Below, piece by piece: positions 36,566-47,847 of a stretch of DNA of 64,000 nt. Where the stretch lies: the NCBI GenBank assembly GCA_904063045.1, contig CAJFCJ010000007.1:3479404-3543403 (forward strand). Direction: 5' to 3'. The translations under genes and the position numbers were made by a program. The DNA is from Dimorphilus gyrociliatus. Its lineage: Eukaryota; Annelida; Polychaeta; Dinophilidae. Below the pieces are notes generated by a model. It was not told the DNA's origin. It did no database searches and was given only the letters and a program-made list of their open reading frames with translations. How positions within the stretch are numbered: the stretch's first letter is position 1; each line of letters begins with the position of its first letter.

Positions 36566-39533
36566 ATGGGTATTTGCGTAGAGAGTCCTTTAAATTGTTT
36601 ATGCTTAAATAAGGACAGTAGCTACGTTGCGGTTGCAGGTAGAAAAGGTAAATATTATAATATCTCTTAAATTATGCTTAATAAAAGTTAACATTTTTCT
36701 TTCTTCCTTGTTCAAGTATTCAAGATTTACGCTCTCACTGAAGATACATTTGACGAATGTCATAATTTAAGAATTGGTAAAAATATTAATTTAAATTACT
36801 CCACTTTAGACGTTGTCTGGAATCAAAAAGACGGTAGGCGTTACTTTTTCTTCTTTTTTTTTCTGGTTTTGTTTAATCTAATAATTGATAGATCATATTT
36901 TGGCGTCTGCTGCAACAAATGGTACTGTAGTATTATGGAACTTGGGAAAGGTTTCAAGAGCTAAATTCGGTTAGTTGAGTTATTTAATAATAAACTAATT
37001 AATTAATGTTAATTAATATTAACTAATTAAATTAAATAGATAGAGCTTATAAGGCTCATAAGAGAACTGTAAATAAACTGGAATTTCATCCAAGGGAAGC
37101 TCACTATCTATTGAGCGGCGATCAAGAGGGTTTAATAAAATTATTTGTAAGTATTTTATCATTTTCAATTCTTAGACGTTAAATAGTCAATAATACTAAA
37201 TGATTTTCAATATAGGATATAAGATCTAAAGAAGCTAATCCATCGACAACAACGTTCAATAGTAAAGTTTCGCAAGGCGTTCGAGATGTTAAATTTAGTC
37301 CTCATTCGGATCATCAAATTGCAGCTGCATTTGATAACGGTTGCTTCCAAGTAAATATCGACTATCTTTTATCTATTATATTAGTTATTGTATTAAAATT
37401 ATAACGTAAAACAATATAGCTCTGGGATAGGAGGAATCCATCTAAACCTGAGAAAATTATTCCGTCCCATAATGGACCAATATTTAGCGTTGATTATCAC
37501 GCAAAAGAACCTTGGATAGCAACGGCCGGAAGAGATAAGTTTGTAGTTTGTTGTTGTTGATTGTTAATTGTTTTAAAGTCTATTATTTTTAAGATCCATA
37601 AAAGTTTGGAATGTTGCCGATGGTAGCTATAATTGTTTATATGCCGTACAAACAATTAGTCCAGTTTGGCATATAAAATGGAGACCTCAACGACAATATC
37701 ATTTAGCATCTTGCGCAAAAGTATTAGATTTCTCTATAAACGTTTGGGACGTTCAAAGACCTTTTATTCCTTTTGCTACATTCGAAAAGCACGTTGACGA
37801 AGTAACTGGTACGAAAATATAAAATAGAAACAATTTCATAATTTATTATTATCTTATCAATTTTTAATGATTCTCTTCTAGATATCGCCTTTAAAAATAA
37901 TAACGATATCGCTATATTATCCTGTAGTAAAGATGGTTATTTATATCAGCATGTATTTAAAGATGCTAGACGTCCTATTGAACGAGTTAATCAAGTCAGT
38001 ATAGATATTAGCGTTTCCGGTGATATTGCTAGAGCAGTTAGCGACGAATTCTTAAGAGGTATTCTATATTATTTTACTTATAAATATTCATAAATTAATT
38101 AATATTATTATCTTTCTCAATTTCCTATTGGTCGAAAATAAAGTTAGTAAAAGATCATCATCCTATTCGGCTGCAAAGTTTACAAGTGTATTTCGTAAAT
38201 CTAATGAGAAAATTGAAGAATTTAGTAATGCTCATTCATCAGTAGAAATCTTTATGCCTTCCAACAACTTGCCCGACGCTTCGATGGAATGGTTTGTCGA
38301 ATGCGCTAAAAAATATAGAATAACTGGTGGTAGTATAGAAGAAATGAGTAATCATAATGCTGTAGTTTCCGTTGAATTGGGAAGATATCACGTGATTATA
38401 TTCTATTATTTATTTTAGTTATAATTTGAAATATTTTTTATTTATTCTAGGTTGCTCAAACTTGGAGAATGTTGCAAGTTTTATATACGGCAGCTAGTAA
38501 TACACAGTCAATGAATTGTGCTAAAAGTGACGCTCTAGCTCTAAAAGAAACTGAAGGTAACTTACGATTTTTATATATAAATCTATTAAATACGTCTATA
38601 GGGGCGTTATGCTTATTTGTTTATTTTGTTTGAGCAGCAGTAACAAAGTTAATTCAAGAAAAATCAATTGACGAGAAGACAAACGAATCTATTCAGGTAT
38701 GTAGTACAGCCGAAAAGGAGAATTTGACTGGAGAAGAGTCGGATATGGATGAGAAGAGTAGGCTAGAGAATATGCTCTTAACGCAAATAGCTAGAGGAGT
38801 TGATCATAACGAATTAGAAGGATTTTGTTCGGAGAATACGGATATTGATAATTTCGATCTGGACGAAATGGAAAATCACGATTGGCCTATGCCAGTTGAA
38901 GGTATTAGTACTCGACACGAATTAGAGATGGGATCGGATTCGCTAGAAGGTTGCTTACAATCGAATCCCGTCTTAAACAATTGCGAAGAGATGATCTCCC
39001 ATCAAGTTATTGATCACGGTCTATTAAACGTACCAGATTTTACTAACTCGTTAATCTCTTGGGATTTTAGTGATTTTGTTCATTCAACGATGGAGTATTT
39101 CGTCGAACAAGGCGATGTTCAAACGGCCGTTTGTATTATGTTGGTCGTTGGCGATAAAGTGGAAGTTGATGATGTGAAAAAGTACAATTGGCTTATGTCA
39201 TATGTAGACCTACTCAGTCAAATGAAATTATATATTGAAGCAACAAGGGTTATGAGAGCTAGCTCATTGGAGGACGTTTCAACACTGAACTGCACATCGA
39301 CTACTTATCTTTCAACTTGTGCAAGATGTGGTAAAAACATTACAAAAACTGGTTGGTTCTGTGTTAAATGTCCAAGAGTAGTAACGTGCGTTGTTTGCCA
39401 TCAACCAGTCAAAGGTCTATTTGCCTGGTGTCAAGGCTGTGCTCACGGTGGCCATATTAATCATATGCGGGAATGGTTCTCATCGAGGAGACAATGTCCT
39501 GCAGGTTGCGGTCATTTATGCGAATACATATAG
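36566..39533 (+). CDS. WDR24: GATOR2 complex subunit WDR24
   Basis: Subunit of GATOR2, which antagonises GATOR1 and so activates mTORC1 on lysosomes when amino acids are plentiful. Exons: 36566-36647, 36717-36833, 36892-36969, 37040-37146, 37216-37350, 37420-37538, 37594-37808, 37882-38058, 38144-38391, 38451-38556, 38641-39533; 758 aa in frame (human 790). An N-terminal WD40 propeller shows [40 protein letters not shown] and AHNGPIF-like blades ([24 protein letters not shown]). The C-terminus is the characteristic zinc-binding RING-like module: [33 protein letters not shown] and [10 protein letters not shown]. Exon 11 has tandem acceptors (GCAGCAG), which would add or omit one Ala. It ends only 67 bp from the convergent THEM6-like gene 1. 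Confidence 0.97.
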
Positions 39534-39600
39534 GAAGATACAAATTATTAAATATTAACAGATTTATTATTATTAATGAAAAGGAAACGCCTACAAAGTT

Positions 39601-40299
39601 CTAATTTTTCTTGTCAGCCTTTAAAGAATTGCTAGATTTATCGTTAAAGTCAATCCAAGATCTTATATAATCAGGACAGTCCATTTTTAATTCTTCTTCC
39701 GGAAGATTTTCTAATTGTTTTAGAATTTCTAGTGGTGAAATCTTACGAACTGAAACTTTAACGTACGCAACGGCACTTGTGAAATTGTCTTTTAATGATA
39801 CAAACTTTTGTTCAACATAGAAACTCTTATCGTCGAAATAGACTAGTTTCGTAATTATTTCGTACTTTTCCCAATATTGAAGTGATCTCCTATAGCGGAT
39901 TGTAGACCCTGCCACTGAAAGTATAGCTTGTTTCGCTAATTTCTTCATTGAATGATATATACCTTTTTTTTTTTAAAAAAAAAAAAAGAACAAAAAAGAA
40001 AGAAAAATTAAACGCTTATTAAAATATTGTTTCTATACCTTACCAGTTGAATAAAAGAAGCTTATTCTAGAGAAATCCATATGCCATAGGTATCTACTAT
40101 TGTTCATGTGTAGAAAGATATCTAAATCTCTAAGACCTACTTGCCCCTTCCATTTAAGAGAATTTTTAATGGACTTGTTAAGACTTCTCTTCATAGAGAA
40201 AGTTAATAAAAGACATTGCCAAAGATATTGTAAGTCGAATAAATGATATAAAACAATACCAATTAATGGTAATACAACTTTGTAGCTTATTTCAATCAT
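39601..40299 (-). CDS. THEM6-like hotdog-fold protein, array copy 1
   Basis: Two exons, 40044-40299 and 39601-39962, phase-1 intron of 81 bp with homopolymer T and A runs; 205 aa (human THEM6 208). An N-terminal hydrophobic segment suits a membrane anchor or signal. LRDLDIFLHMNNSRYLWHMD matches the THEM6/4-hydroxybenzoyl-CoA-thioesterase-like signature, and STIRYRRSLQY plus YVEQKFVSLKD also match THEM6. THEM6 is linked to the ER and lipid homeostasis, but its enzyme activity is not firmly established. It is the 3'-most of six tandem paralogues. Confidence 0.9.
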
Positions 40300-40332
40300 T
40301 CTTTTTTAACTCTTTTTTTTATAAGTACATAG

Positions 40333-40380
40333 GGTCACCGGAAACCGGATGTAGAATTTTTTCATCAAGACATCACGTGA
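40333..40380 (-). promoter_or_regulatory. THEM6 promoter cassette 1
   Basis: GGTCACCGGAAACCGGA (from 40333) and TCACGTGA (40373-40380) lie 34-81 bp upstream of the copy 1 ATG. The same pair recurs upstream of all six paralogues. Confidence 0.75.
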
Positions 40381-40683
40381 CACGTCGAAGAATAAAATTT
40401 AAATCTATATATCTGTATTATGTAACTATGATAAAATATACTGATTTAATTTAAATGAAACTTGATCGTTTTACAATTGTGTTGTTTTTACAATAAAAGC
40501 AGGAATGGACGAATAGAACCTCGTTTTGAGTATATTGTTAATAATAATACGATTCGATTTATTCTATAGTTTAAAAGTCGTCTTTTAAGAAAAATACATT
40601 TATTTTAAGAATAAATTAGATAGATTGATAAATAGATAGACAAACAAACTAACTAATTTACTAATTAATAAACATTTAATCAT

Positions 40684-41356
40684 TTATTCAATGCTCTTTT
40701 TTAAAGATTGACTGGAATGTTCTTGGAATTCCATCCAAGATTTTAAAGCTTTTGGACATTCCAACTGTAATTCGTCCTCCGATACTTTAAGGTAAGATTT
40801 AAACACGTCAATTGGCTTTACTTTAACAAACGCCAACTTAAGATAGGCAATCGAACTAATAAACTCATCTTTCTCTGATATAAATTTATGTTCCATATAA
40901 ACGTTCTTTTCGTCGAAATAAGCTATTCTTGATACTATTCTATATTTTTCAAACAACTGTAAAGATCTTCTATAACGAATTGTGGAACTTGCCGCCACTA
41001 TATAACCATTCTTGTTGAATTTATACAATTCCAAATTTAGGCCTAGAATTTTCAAAATTTCAAAATTTATTAATAAGCTTAAATTTTTTCTTACCGGAAG
41101 TGATAAAGAATATTGCTCTAGAGGCGTCCAAGTACCATAGATATCTGGCATTGTTCATATGAAAATAACTATCCAAATCTCTCAAACCGACCCGACGTTT
41201 CACAACTAGCGTCTCCTTAATCGTTCGAAGTAAAAATTCATTTTTCTTTGAAAAGTACTTAATACGTATAAATTGGAAAAACCATTGTATATCAATGAAA
41301 TGATAAAGAAAGCAACCAAACACTGGAATTAATACTTTGTAGTTTACCTCAATCAT
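40684..41356 (-). CDS. THEM6-like hotdog-fold protein, array copy 2
   Basis: Exons 41095-41356 and 40684-41042 (52 bp phase-1 intron), 206 aa. Starts MIEVNYKVLIPV, hydrophobic; signature LRDLDSYFHMNNARYLWYLD; second exon has STIRYRRSLQLFEKY and YMEHKFISEKD. Intron position and phase are identical to the other copies. The keyed Asp, His and Asn residues of the signature are present. The gap to copy 1 (40300-40683) holds copy 1's promoter cassette and nothing else I can see. Confidence 0.9.
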
Positions 41357-41384
41357 AGCTAAACTTGAAGAGAAACTGGGATGG

Positions 41385-41436
41385 GGTCACCGGAAATCGG
41401 AAGTGAGGTAGAGACGGAATAGAGGGAATCACGTGA
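41385..41436 (-). promoter_or_regulatory. THEM6 promoter cassette 2
   Basis: GGTCACCGGAAATCGGAAGT begins at 41385 and TCACGTGA is at 41429-41436, 29-80 bp upstream of the copy 2 ATG. Confidence 0.75.
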
Positions 41437-41873
41437 TCATTTGAATATGATTTCAAAGAGGGAAAACAAGAGATAACAGCTACAATAATTTTATTCTCGT
41501 TGTCATTGGTTGATATCGTTTTCTTTATTTAATAAATCAATAGGAACTCCAAGAAAGCAGGCTAAATTGATTCGTTGAGTTCTAAAAACTAAAGCTACGA
41601 GATTAGCAACGAAATAAGAATGCAAGGAAAAATAACAGTATAAACTATCTTCTTAACCTTTGACCTATTATAGGAGTAAATTTTATGAATAATTAGATGA
41701 GATTCTTTATTGTAATTCATTTAATTTAATATTTCTTGACCTATACCCTTAAGAGAAAGGGAAACCCGTTTTAAACATTGATCTATTGAAAGTCCCTTCC
41801 ACCCACCTCTCCATCCATTCATCTACCTACTCGTACACTGTACTGGGATAAAATCTAGCCACCTTTTATCGTT

Positions 41874-42553
41874 CTATCTCCATTCTTTTCCAAAATATTG
41901 AGTTGGAAGCTCATTAAACTCTACCCAGGATTTTAAGTGCCTGGGACAATCTAGCTCAACTTCTTCCTCCGACAATCCGAAATGATACTGCAGTACTTCT
42001 TTTGGTTTTAAGCCTATAAAAGTTCCTTTTACATAGGCAAGAGCGCTGATGAAGTCGTCCTTTTCCGAAATGAACATTTGTTCAATATACATGTTCTTCT
42101 CATCATAGAAAATCAATTTCGACACAATCCGATAACATTCCCTATATTGTAGAGATCTTCTATAACGAATAGTAGCTCCTCCCATTACAATATAAGCATT
42201 CTCATTCAATTTTTTCACAGTCTTATTCAGACCTTAAAAGATTTTCAAACTTAATTTAAACATTTAACTATTTTGAAATTTGTTCTCTTACCGGAAGTGA
42301 AAAAGTATTGGTATCCAGCGGCGTTTAAATGCCACATATATCTAGCATTGTTCATATGAAGGTAAACATCTAAATCTCTTAATCCGACTTGCTCTTTTAT
42401 TTCAAGAGTATCTTCAAATTTTTTAAGATAATACCTTTCCTTTTTATTGAATAGTTTCATATATAGAATTCTTATAAACCATTGTAAATCCAAGTAATGA
42501 TATAGTATACAACCAATAGCTGGAAAAATTATTTTATAACCTAATTCAATCAT
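41874..42553 (-). CDS. THEM6-like hotdog-fold protein, array copy 3
   Basis: Exons 42292-42553 and 41874-42232 (59 bp phase-1 intron), 206 aa. Starts MIELGYKIIFPA; signature LRDLDVYLHMNNARYMWHLN; second exon ATIRYRRSLQYRECY and YIEQMFISEKD. An ordinary member of the array. The preceding gap to copy 2 (41437-41873) is AT-rich with no gene seen. Confidence 0.9.
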
Positions 42554-42582
42554 AGTAGCGTTTCGAATAAAATTGGGATGCG

Positions 42583-42629
42583 GGTCACCGGAAACCGGAA
42601 AGTTAGGTACAGCAATTTAAATCACGTGA
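42583..42629 (-). promoter_or_regulatory. THEM6 promoter cassette 3
   Basis: GGTCACCGGAAACCGGAAAG begins at 42583 and TCACGTGA is at 42622-42629, 30-76 bp upstream of the copy 3 ATG. Confidence 0.75.
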
Positions 42630-42746
42630 TCAAAGTGGGAATATTTGAACAGAGAAAAGTTTTGACGTTTCATATGTTCAATTGAATGCTATATTGAATG
42701 AATGAATAAATAAATACAGTATGTACAACATATATAGGTCATAACG

Positions 42747-43435
42747 CTATTTAATGTTGTTGTTTAATGATTGCCGAGAGTTTTCATTGAATTCTAACCA
42801 GGCCTCCAAATATTTGGGACATTTTAATTCAAGCTCTTTTTCATTCGCTCCAAAATGTAGTTTAAGTATATCTATTGGTTTAACTCTTAAAAGTGCCGCC
42901 TTGACGTAAGCTATTGAACTGACAAAGTTATCTCTCTCCGAAATGAACTTTTGTTCAACATACATATTCTTTTCGTCGTAGTATACCAGTTTTGATGATA
43001 TTGTATAGTTTTCTCTATATTTTAAGGATCTCCTATGATGGATTGTTGAACCAGCTACCAAAGCAATTGCTTTCTTATCCAACTTAAACATTGTTTTATC
43101 CAGACCTTTATTTTTTTTATTTAAGATGATCATTTAATTAAACAACTTTGTTTCTTCTTATAAAAGATAATACCTGATGAGAAAAAGAATTCGTATCTTG
43201 AAGCGTCCATATGCCATAAATATCTGGATGTGTTCATACGGAAGAAAATATCTAAATCTTTTAGGCCTACTCTCTTTTTTACTTCTAGGCTATCTTCTAA
43301 GTTTTCAACCGATACTTGTCGAGGCTTAGTAAATAGTTTTAAGAATATGGTTCTTGAGAACCAAGGCAAATCGAAAAAATGATACGCCAAAATGGCAGAA
43401 GCCGGTAAAACAAATTTCAAACTCGACTCTATCAT
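42747..43435 (-). CDS. THEM6-like protein, array copy 4, altered signature
   Basis: Exons 43174-43435 and 42747-43105 (68 bp phase-1 intron), 206 aa. I chose the ATG at 43435 (MIESSLKFVLPA) because it aligns with the other copies, not the longer open frame. The signature reads LKDLDIFFRMNTSRYLWHMD: the conserved His-Met-Asn-Asn has become Arg-Met-Asn-Thr. TIRYRRSL is TIHHRRSL. The rest of the fold is preserved, so this copy may have lost or changed its activity. Confidence 0.88.
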
Positions 43436-43465
43436 AGTTTTTAGCGTTCTACATTTATAGGATGA

Positions 43466-43512
43466 GGTCACCGGAAATCGGAAGTGAAATTTTCTTGTGA
43501 CGGTCACGTGAC
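43466..43512 (-). promoter_or_regulatory. THEM6 promoter cassette 4
   Basis: GGTCACCGGAAATCGGAAGT begins at 43466 and the palindrome GTCACGTGAC is at 43503-43512. The cassette fits in the 109 bp between the copy 5 stop (43545) and the copy 4 start (43435). Confidence 0.78.
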
Positions 43513-43544
43513 TATATTTGATTATTCTTTTTTTTTTATTATCT

Positions 43545-44234
43545 TTAAAATTTCTCACTATTTCGTAATTGTTGAGATGAAAGTTCATTAAAATTCAACC
43601 ACGATTTTAATTGTTTTGAACAGTCTAATTGAACTTCTTTATCGTTAAGTTGAAAATGAAGTTTAAGTAAATCAATTGGTTTAAGATTTACTAAAGCTCC
43701 TTTTGAATACGCAATAGCACTAACAAAGTTATCCTTTTCGGAAATGAACTTTTGTTCAATATAAATGTTCTTTTCGTCGTAGTAAGCTAACTTTGTAGAT
43801 AATTTATAAGTTTCTCTATATTCTAATGACCTTCTGTAACGGATGGTGGTACCCGCCCCCAAAAGAAAGCTATCTTTATTTAGTTTCTTCATCGAATCGT
43901 ATAGTCCTAGAAGGAGGGAAAGGAAACACATATAGTTTAAGATATATAAAAAATAGGCCTATCTTTTGTCTTTATTACCTGTTGATACAAGAAATTTATT
44001 TCTTGACAAGTCCATGTGCCATAAATATCTTGCGTTGTTCATATGAAAGAAAATGTCCAAATCTCGAAGACTAACTTTTCTCTTATCAATAAAACTATCA
44101 TTTATAGACTTTAAAGAATGTTTATTGCTGAATACTTTTAAATACATGAATCTGGAAAACCAATGAACATCTATAAAATGATAGAGTAAGGTTCCAGTTG
44201 CTGGAACAAGAAATTTATAACCCAATTCCAACAT
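43545..44234 (-). CDS. THEM6-like hotdog-fold protein, array copy 5
   Basis: Exons 43979-44234 and 43545-43906 (72 bp phase-1 intron), 205 aa. Starts MLELGYKFLVPA; signature LRDLDIFFHMNNARYLWHMD; second exon TTIRYRRSLEYRETY and YIEQKFISEKD. All signature residues are present. Very tightly packed against copy 4. Confidence 0.9.
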
Positions 44235-44270
44235 TATCGCGCGTTTAAAGTAATAAGAAAACTAGGATGA

Positions 44271-44317
44271 GGTTACCGGAAGTCGGAAGTAGTAGTATGG
44301 TTGTAGAAATCATGTGA
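44271..44317 (-). promoter_or_regulatory. THEM6 promoter cassette 5
   Basis: Variant GGTTACCGGAAGTCGGAAGT from 44271, with TCATGTGA (44310-44317) in place of TCACGTGA. It lies 37-83 bp upstream of the copy 5 ATG. Confidence 0.65.
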
Positions 44318-44390
44318 TCATTTTCAAAATTAAAGAAAAGATTAAGTTTTTATCAAGTATTTTTCGAAAATAGGTATTATTTATTGGATA

Positions 44391-45081
44391 TTAATTTGAA
44401 GTTTTAGCAGCTTTCAACATATTACTGGATTTATTAATATATTCTATCCAATCTTTTAAATCTTCTGGACATTCCATCTTAAGTTGATCTTCTGGTAGAT
44501 TTGTAATTTCTTTCAAAGCTTCTAAAGGTGTTAAAACTGGTAAAGCTATTTTAGCATAAGCAGTAGCACTAAGAAAACCATCTTTATCCGATACAAAATT
44601 GTGTTGAATATATATGTTTCTATCGTCAAAGTACTTCATATTTGAAATAATACTATATTTTTCCATAAAAGCTAATGATCTTCTATATCTAATTGTACTT
44701 GATGCCAATAAGAAATGCGGTTTAATTGACTTTTGCTTAAGTAGATCATAAATTCCTGGATGGAACATTTTTTAAAGTTATAACAACATATTATCATTTA
44801 AATATATCTTTACCCATTTCGAATACATGGAATACTCTGACAAAATCCAAATTCCATAGATATCTTGCATTGTTCATGTGAAGATAAATGTCCAAGTCTC
44901 TTAAACCTACTCGGCGTTTTAGTACTGTCGAGTCTTTAAATGACATTTTATTAGCTTGTTTCCTGGATAATCTAAATTTATTTATTAGTGAAAGACATCT
45001 CAATGCATAATGTACATCAAAAAAATGATAGGTTGCCAAGCCTATTACAGGTGTTGCAAACTTTAAGCCATATTCAAACAT
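44391..45081 (-). CDS. THEM6-like hotdog-fold protein, array copy 6
   Basis: Exons 44814-45081 and 44391-44755 (58 bp phase-1 intron), 210 aa, the longest and most diverged copy. Starts MFEYGLKFATPV; signature LRDLDIYLHMNNARYLWNLD; second exon STIRYRRSLAFMEKY. It is the 5'-most gene of the array and could be closest to the founder; that is inference. Confidence 0.9.
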
Positions 45082-45117
45082 TTTCCAAATTATATCTTCG
45101 GTCGAAACTAGGATGCG

Positions 45118-45168
45118 GGTTCACGGGAAGTTAACAGTCCTGCAGTAAATATATAGAATGTCACGTGA
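45118..45168 (-). promoter_or_regulatory. THEM6 promoter cassette 6
   Basis: Degenerate GGTTCACGGGAAGTTAAC from 45118 with a clean TCACGTGA at 45161-45168, 37-87 bp upstream of the copy 6 ATG. Confidence 0.6.
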
Positions 45169-45555
45169 TCAAGTTTAAAAATTATATAGTTTATAGATAT
45201 ACTCTATATACTGTATATCTTATACTAAAGCATAATAATGACAAAGAAGACGATTGAAATGATATACTAATAAAAGTAATAGTATTTATTTATTCAAATT
45301 TATAGAACATATAGATCTTATTGAAATAGAACATTTAAAAAAAATACCACTTTTTTTAATATTACTTAGTTCATTATTGTTCTTTTACAAAATAAATATT
45401 AAAGACACTTTAAATAATTAGAACAAAAATAGTTAGAAAAGAAAGATTTTATAATGAACGCAGGAAGAAAAAAAAGATTATGGCAGTTATAAGATAAAAT
45501 GGCATATTTTCCTCTAAAGATGATATTCTTCAGGTAGATGTTTTGTTATTATTAA

Positions 45556-45727
<172 letters not shown>

Positions 45728-45747
45728 AAACCTTCATTGTTGTTTAC

Positions 45748-47535
45748 TTATTCGGATATTGATTTTGTTATAACATTAGCTTGTTCTTTAGCTTTTAAGA
45801 TTCTAGATATTCTCCTTAAAGGTAAGCAGATTATTCCTGCCATGGCTAGAGTAGCTCCAGCCAGGACGAACGAAGGTGTATATGACTTTGTAGCGTCGAA
45901 TAAAGCTCCTGTAAAAAAATTTCACAAACACAGCTATATGATATACTGTTCCAATGCCTATTCTGGAAGAGGATTACTTGTTAATTAATGCTTGTTCTTA
46001 CCTGCTGCAGGTGCTCCAATAAAGGAGCTAATACCTTGGCACATAGTAACTAGACCAAATGCATTGGTTAATTTATCTAAGCCTATAAGGTCAACCATGA
46101 TAATGGAACGCAACGACACGAAAACAGCTGAAGGAATGAAAAGATAAATGAAAAGAGACAGACCGACCTTAGATTAATTTTACCTATGCACATTCCAAAT
46201 ATCGACGATACAAGGCACATTGACCAATAAGTCGTACAGAGAGGTATCATCATTGTTGCAGTTCCACCAATTATTAATGCTATATTATTAATCAATAAAC
46301 TATCTGCCCACGGTTGATCGGAGATCCAACCACAAAGTACCCTGCTAATTGTGTTGGCAATACCAATAATTGATATTAAGAATGATCCCTTAGATTTAGA
46401 TACGCCATTTTCAACAGCATAATCAATCAGGTATGTAAAAGGAATAAAGAAACCTAAAATAAAAGCAATTAGCTAGTAAAAAGCAATCCGATAGATGGCC
46501 TTATTAAAGTAATCTTACCAAACATGCACAAGAAGCAGCTAATCCCATATATTTTGAAAACGGGATTGAGTAACAATGAAAAATCCATAGTCTACAAATA
46601 AAGTAACACAATTAAGTAATTCGTTTGAAGGATGTGCTCTGTTCAATAAAAATCTTACCTGTTTCATTGATGCAAGAAAGCTACTGCAATATTTTGAACA
46701 GCCGCTACTCTTTTCTAAATCTTCTTGTACTTTTACAGCTTCAAGATCAAATTTATCCTCATTCTGATTTAAACTTTTAAGACTACCACTGTTTTCGTTT
46801 TTGATTGTAAAGAAAGAGAGAAAAATAAATAATCATAATTAATTAATTTAGAATCATTTTGGAAATTACTAATTTCGAGCTTGCCTGTAAAATCTATCTT
46901 TCCGATAAAGCATTTTAGTCTTATCTCCATTAATCTGATAAACAGAGAACATATAAAATTAATTGTAATTGAAAATATATAGATAAGACATTAGATTATA
47001 TGAACTACTAACAAGGGAATCTTTAAGTATTAAATCATCCATACTCTTGCAATACTTTGCGCATTCTGGCGATTTTACATTGCATATTTCTTGGTAGCTT
47101 CTATTTAAATATTTATTCCTTTCGGATTGTGAGCAACCGTTTATATGAATTCCATTAGAATCATTATTTTTTAAATTATCTTTTTCCTTTTTCATCTTAA
47201 CCTAGATTTTTAGAATAAACAAGAATTATTTAAAGAAATATTAATAGGGAGAAAACCTCTAAAGGACGGAATAAAGCTCCACAAACAAGTCCATTTAAGA
47301 CGACACCGGATATTATAATAGTTGCTCCCTTCCATCCATAATTACTTATCAATGCATTACATAGAGGAGAAAATATAAATCCTCCTATCCCTGAACCGCA
47401 AACTGCAACACCTGTAAGAGAGTTTTAAAACAAATCTAATTGCAAAATAGAGACAAGAAACATAATAATGAGAAGAAGAATAAGGAATAAATTTGAATCA
47501 TATGGAAAAAGATCTTTTTTCCATTTCTTCAATCA

Positions 47536-47571
<36 letters not shown>

Positions 47572-47809
47572 ATCTGTCTTCGTTTGCTATTTATGGCTAA
47601 AAGTGTTAAATTTCTTTTCAAAATAATGTCACTTGGTGCAGAATGAAATTATTATAGGGATTTTTTATTTTGTTCTATCATGGTATAAGGGGTTAATTAA
47701 AGGAGTTTCTGTAAAATGAGAATCGTGGAAAAGACTAATACTATTTCTTTTGTTTTTTTGTTTTACAGTAAAACTTTTACAAGGTTATAATGATAACAGT
47801 TGTTACTCT

Positions 47810-47847
<38 letters not shown>

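Noticed and set aside
43436-43588. N-terminal extension of THEM6 copy 4
   Set aside because: The longer frame would run through the promoter cassette; the ATG at 43435 aligns with all other copies.
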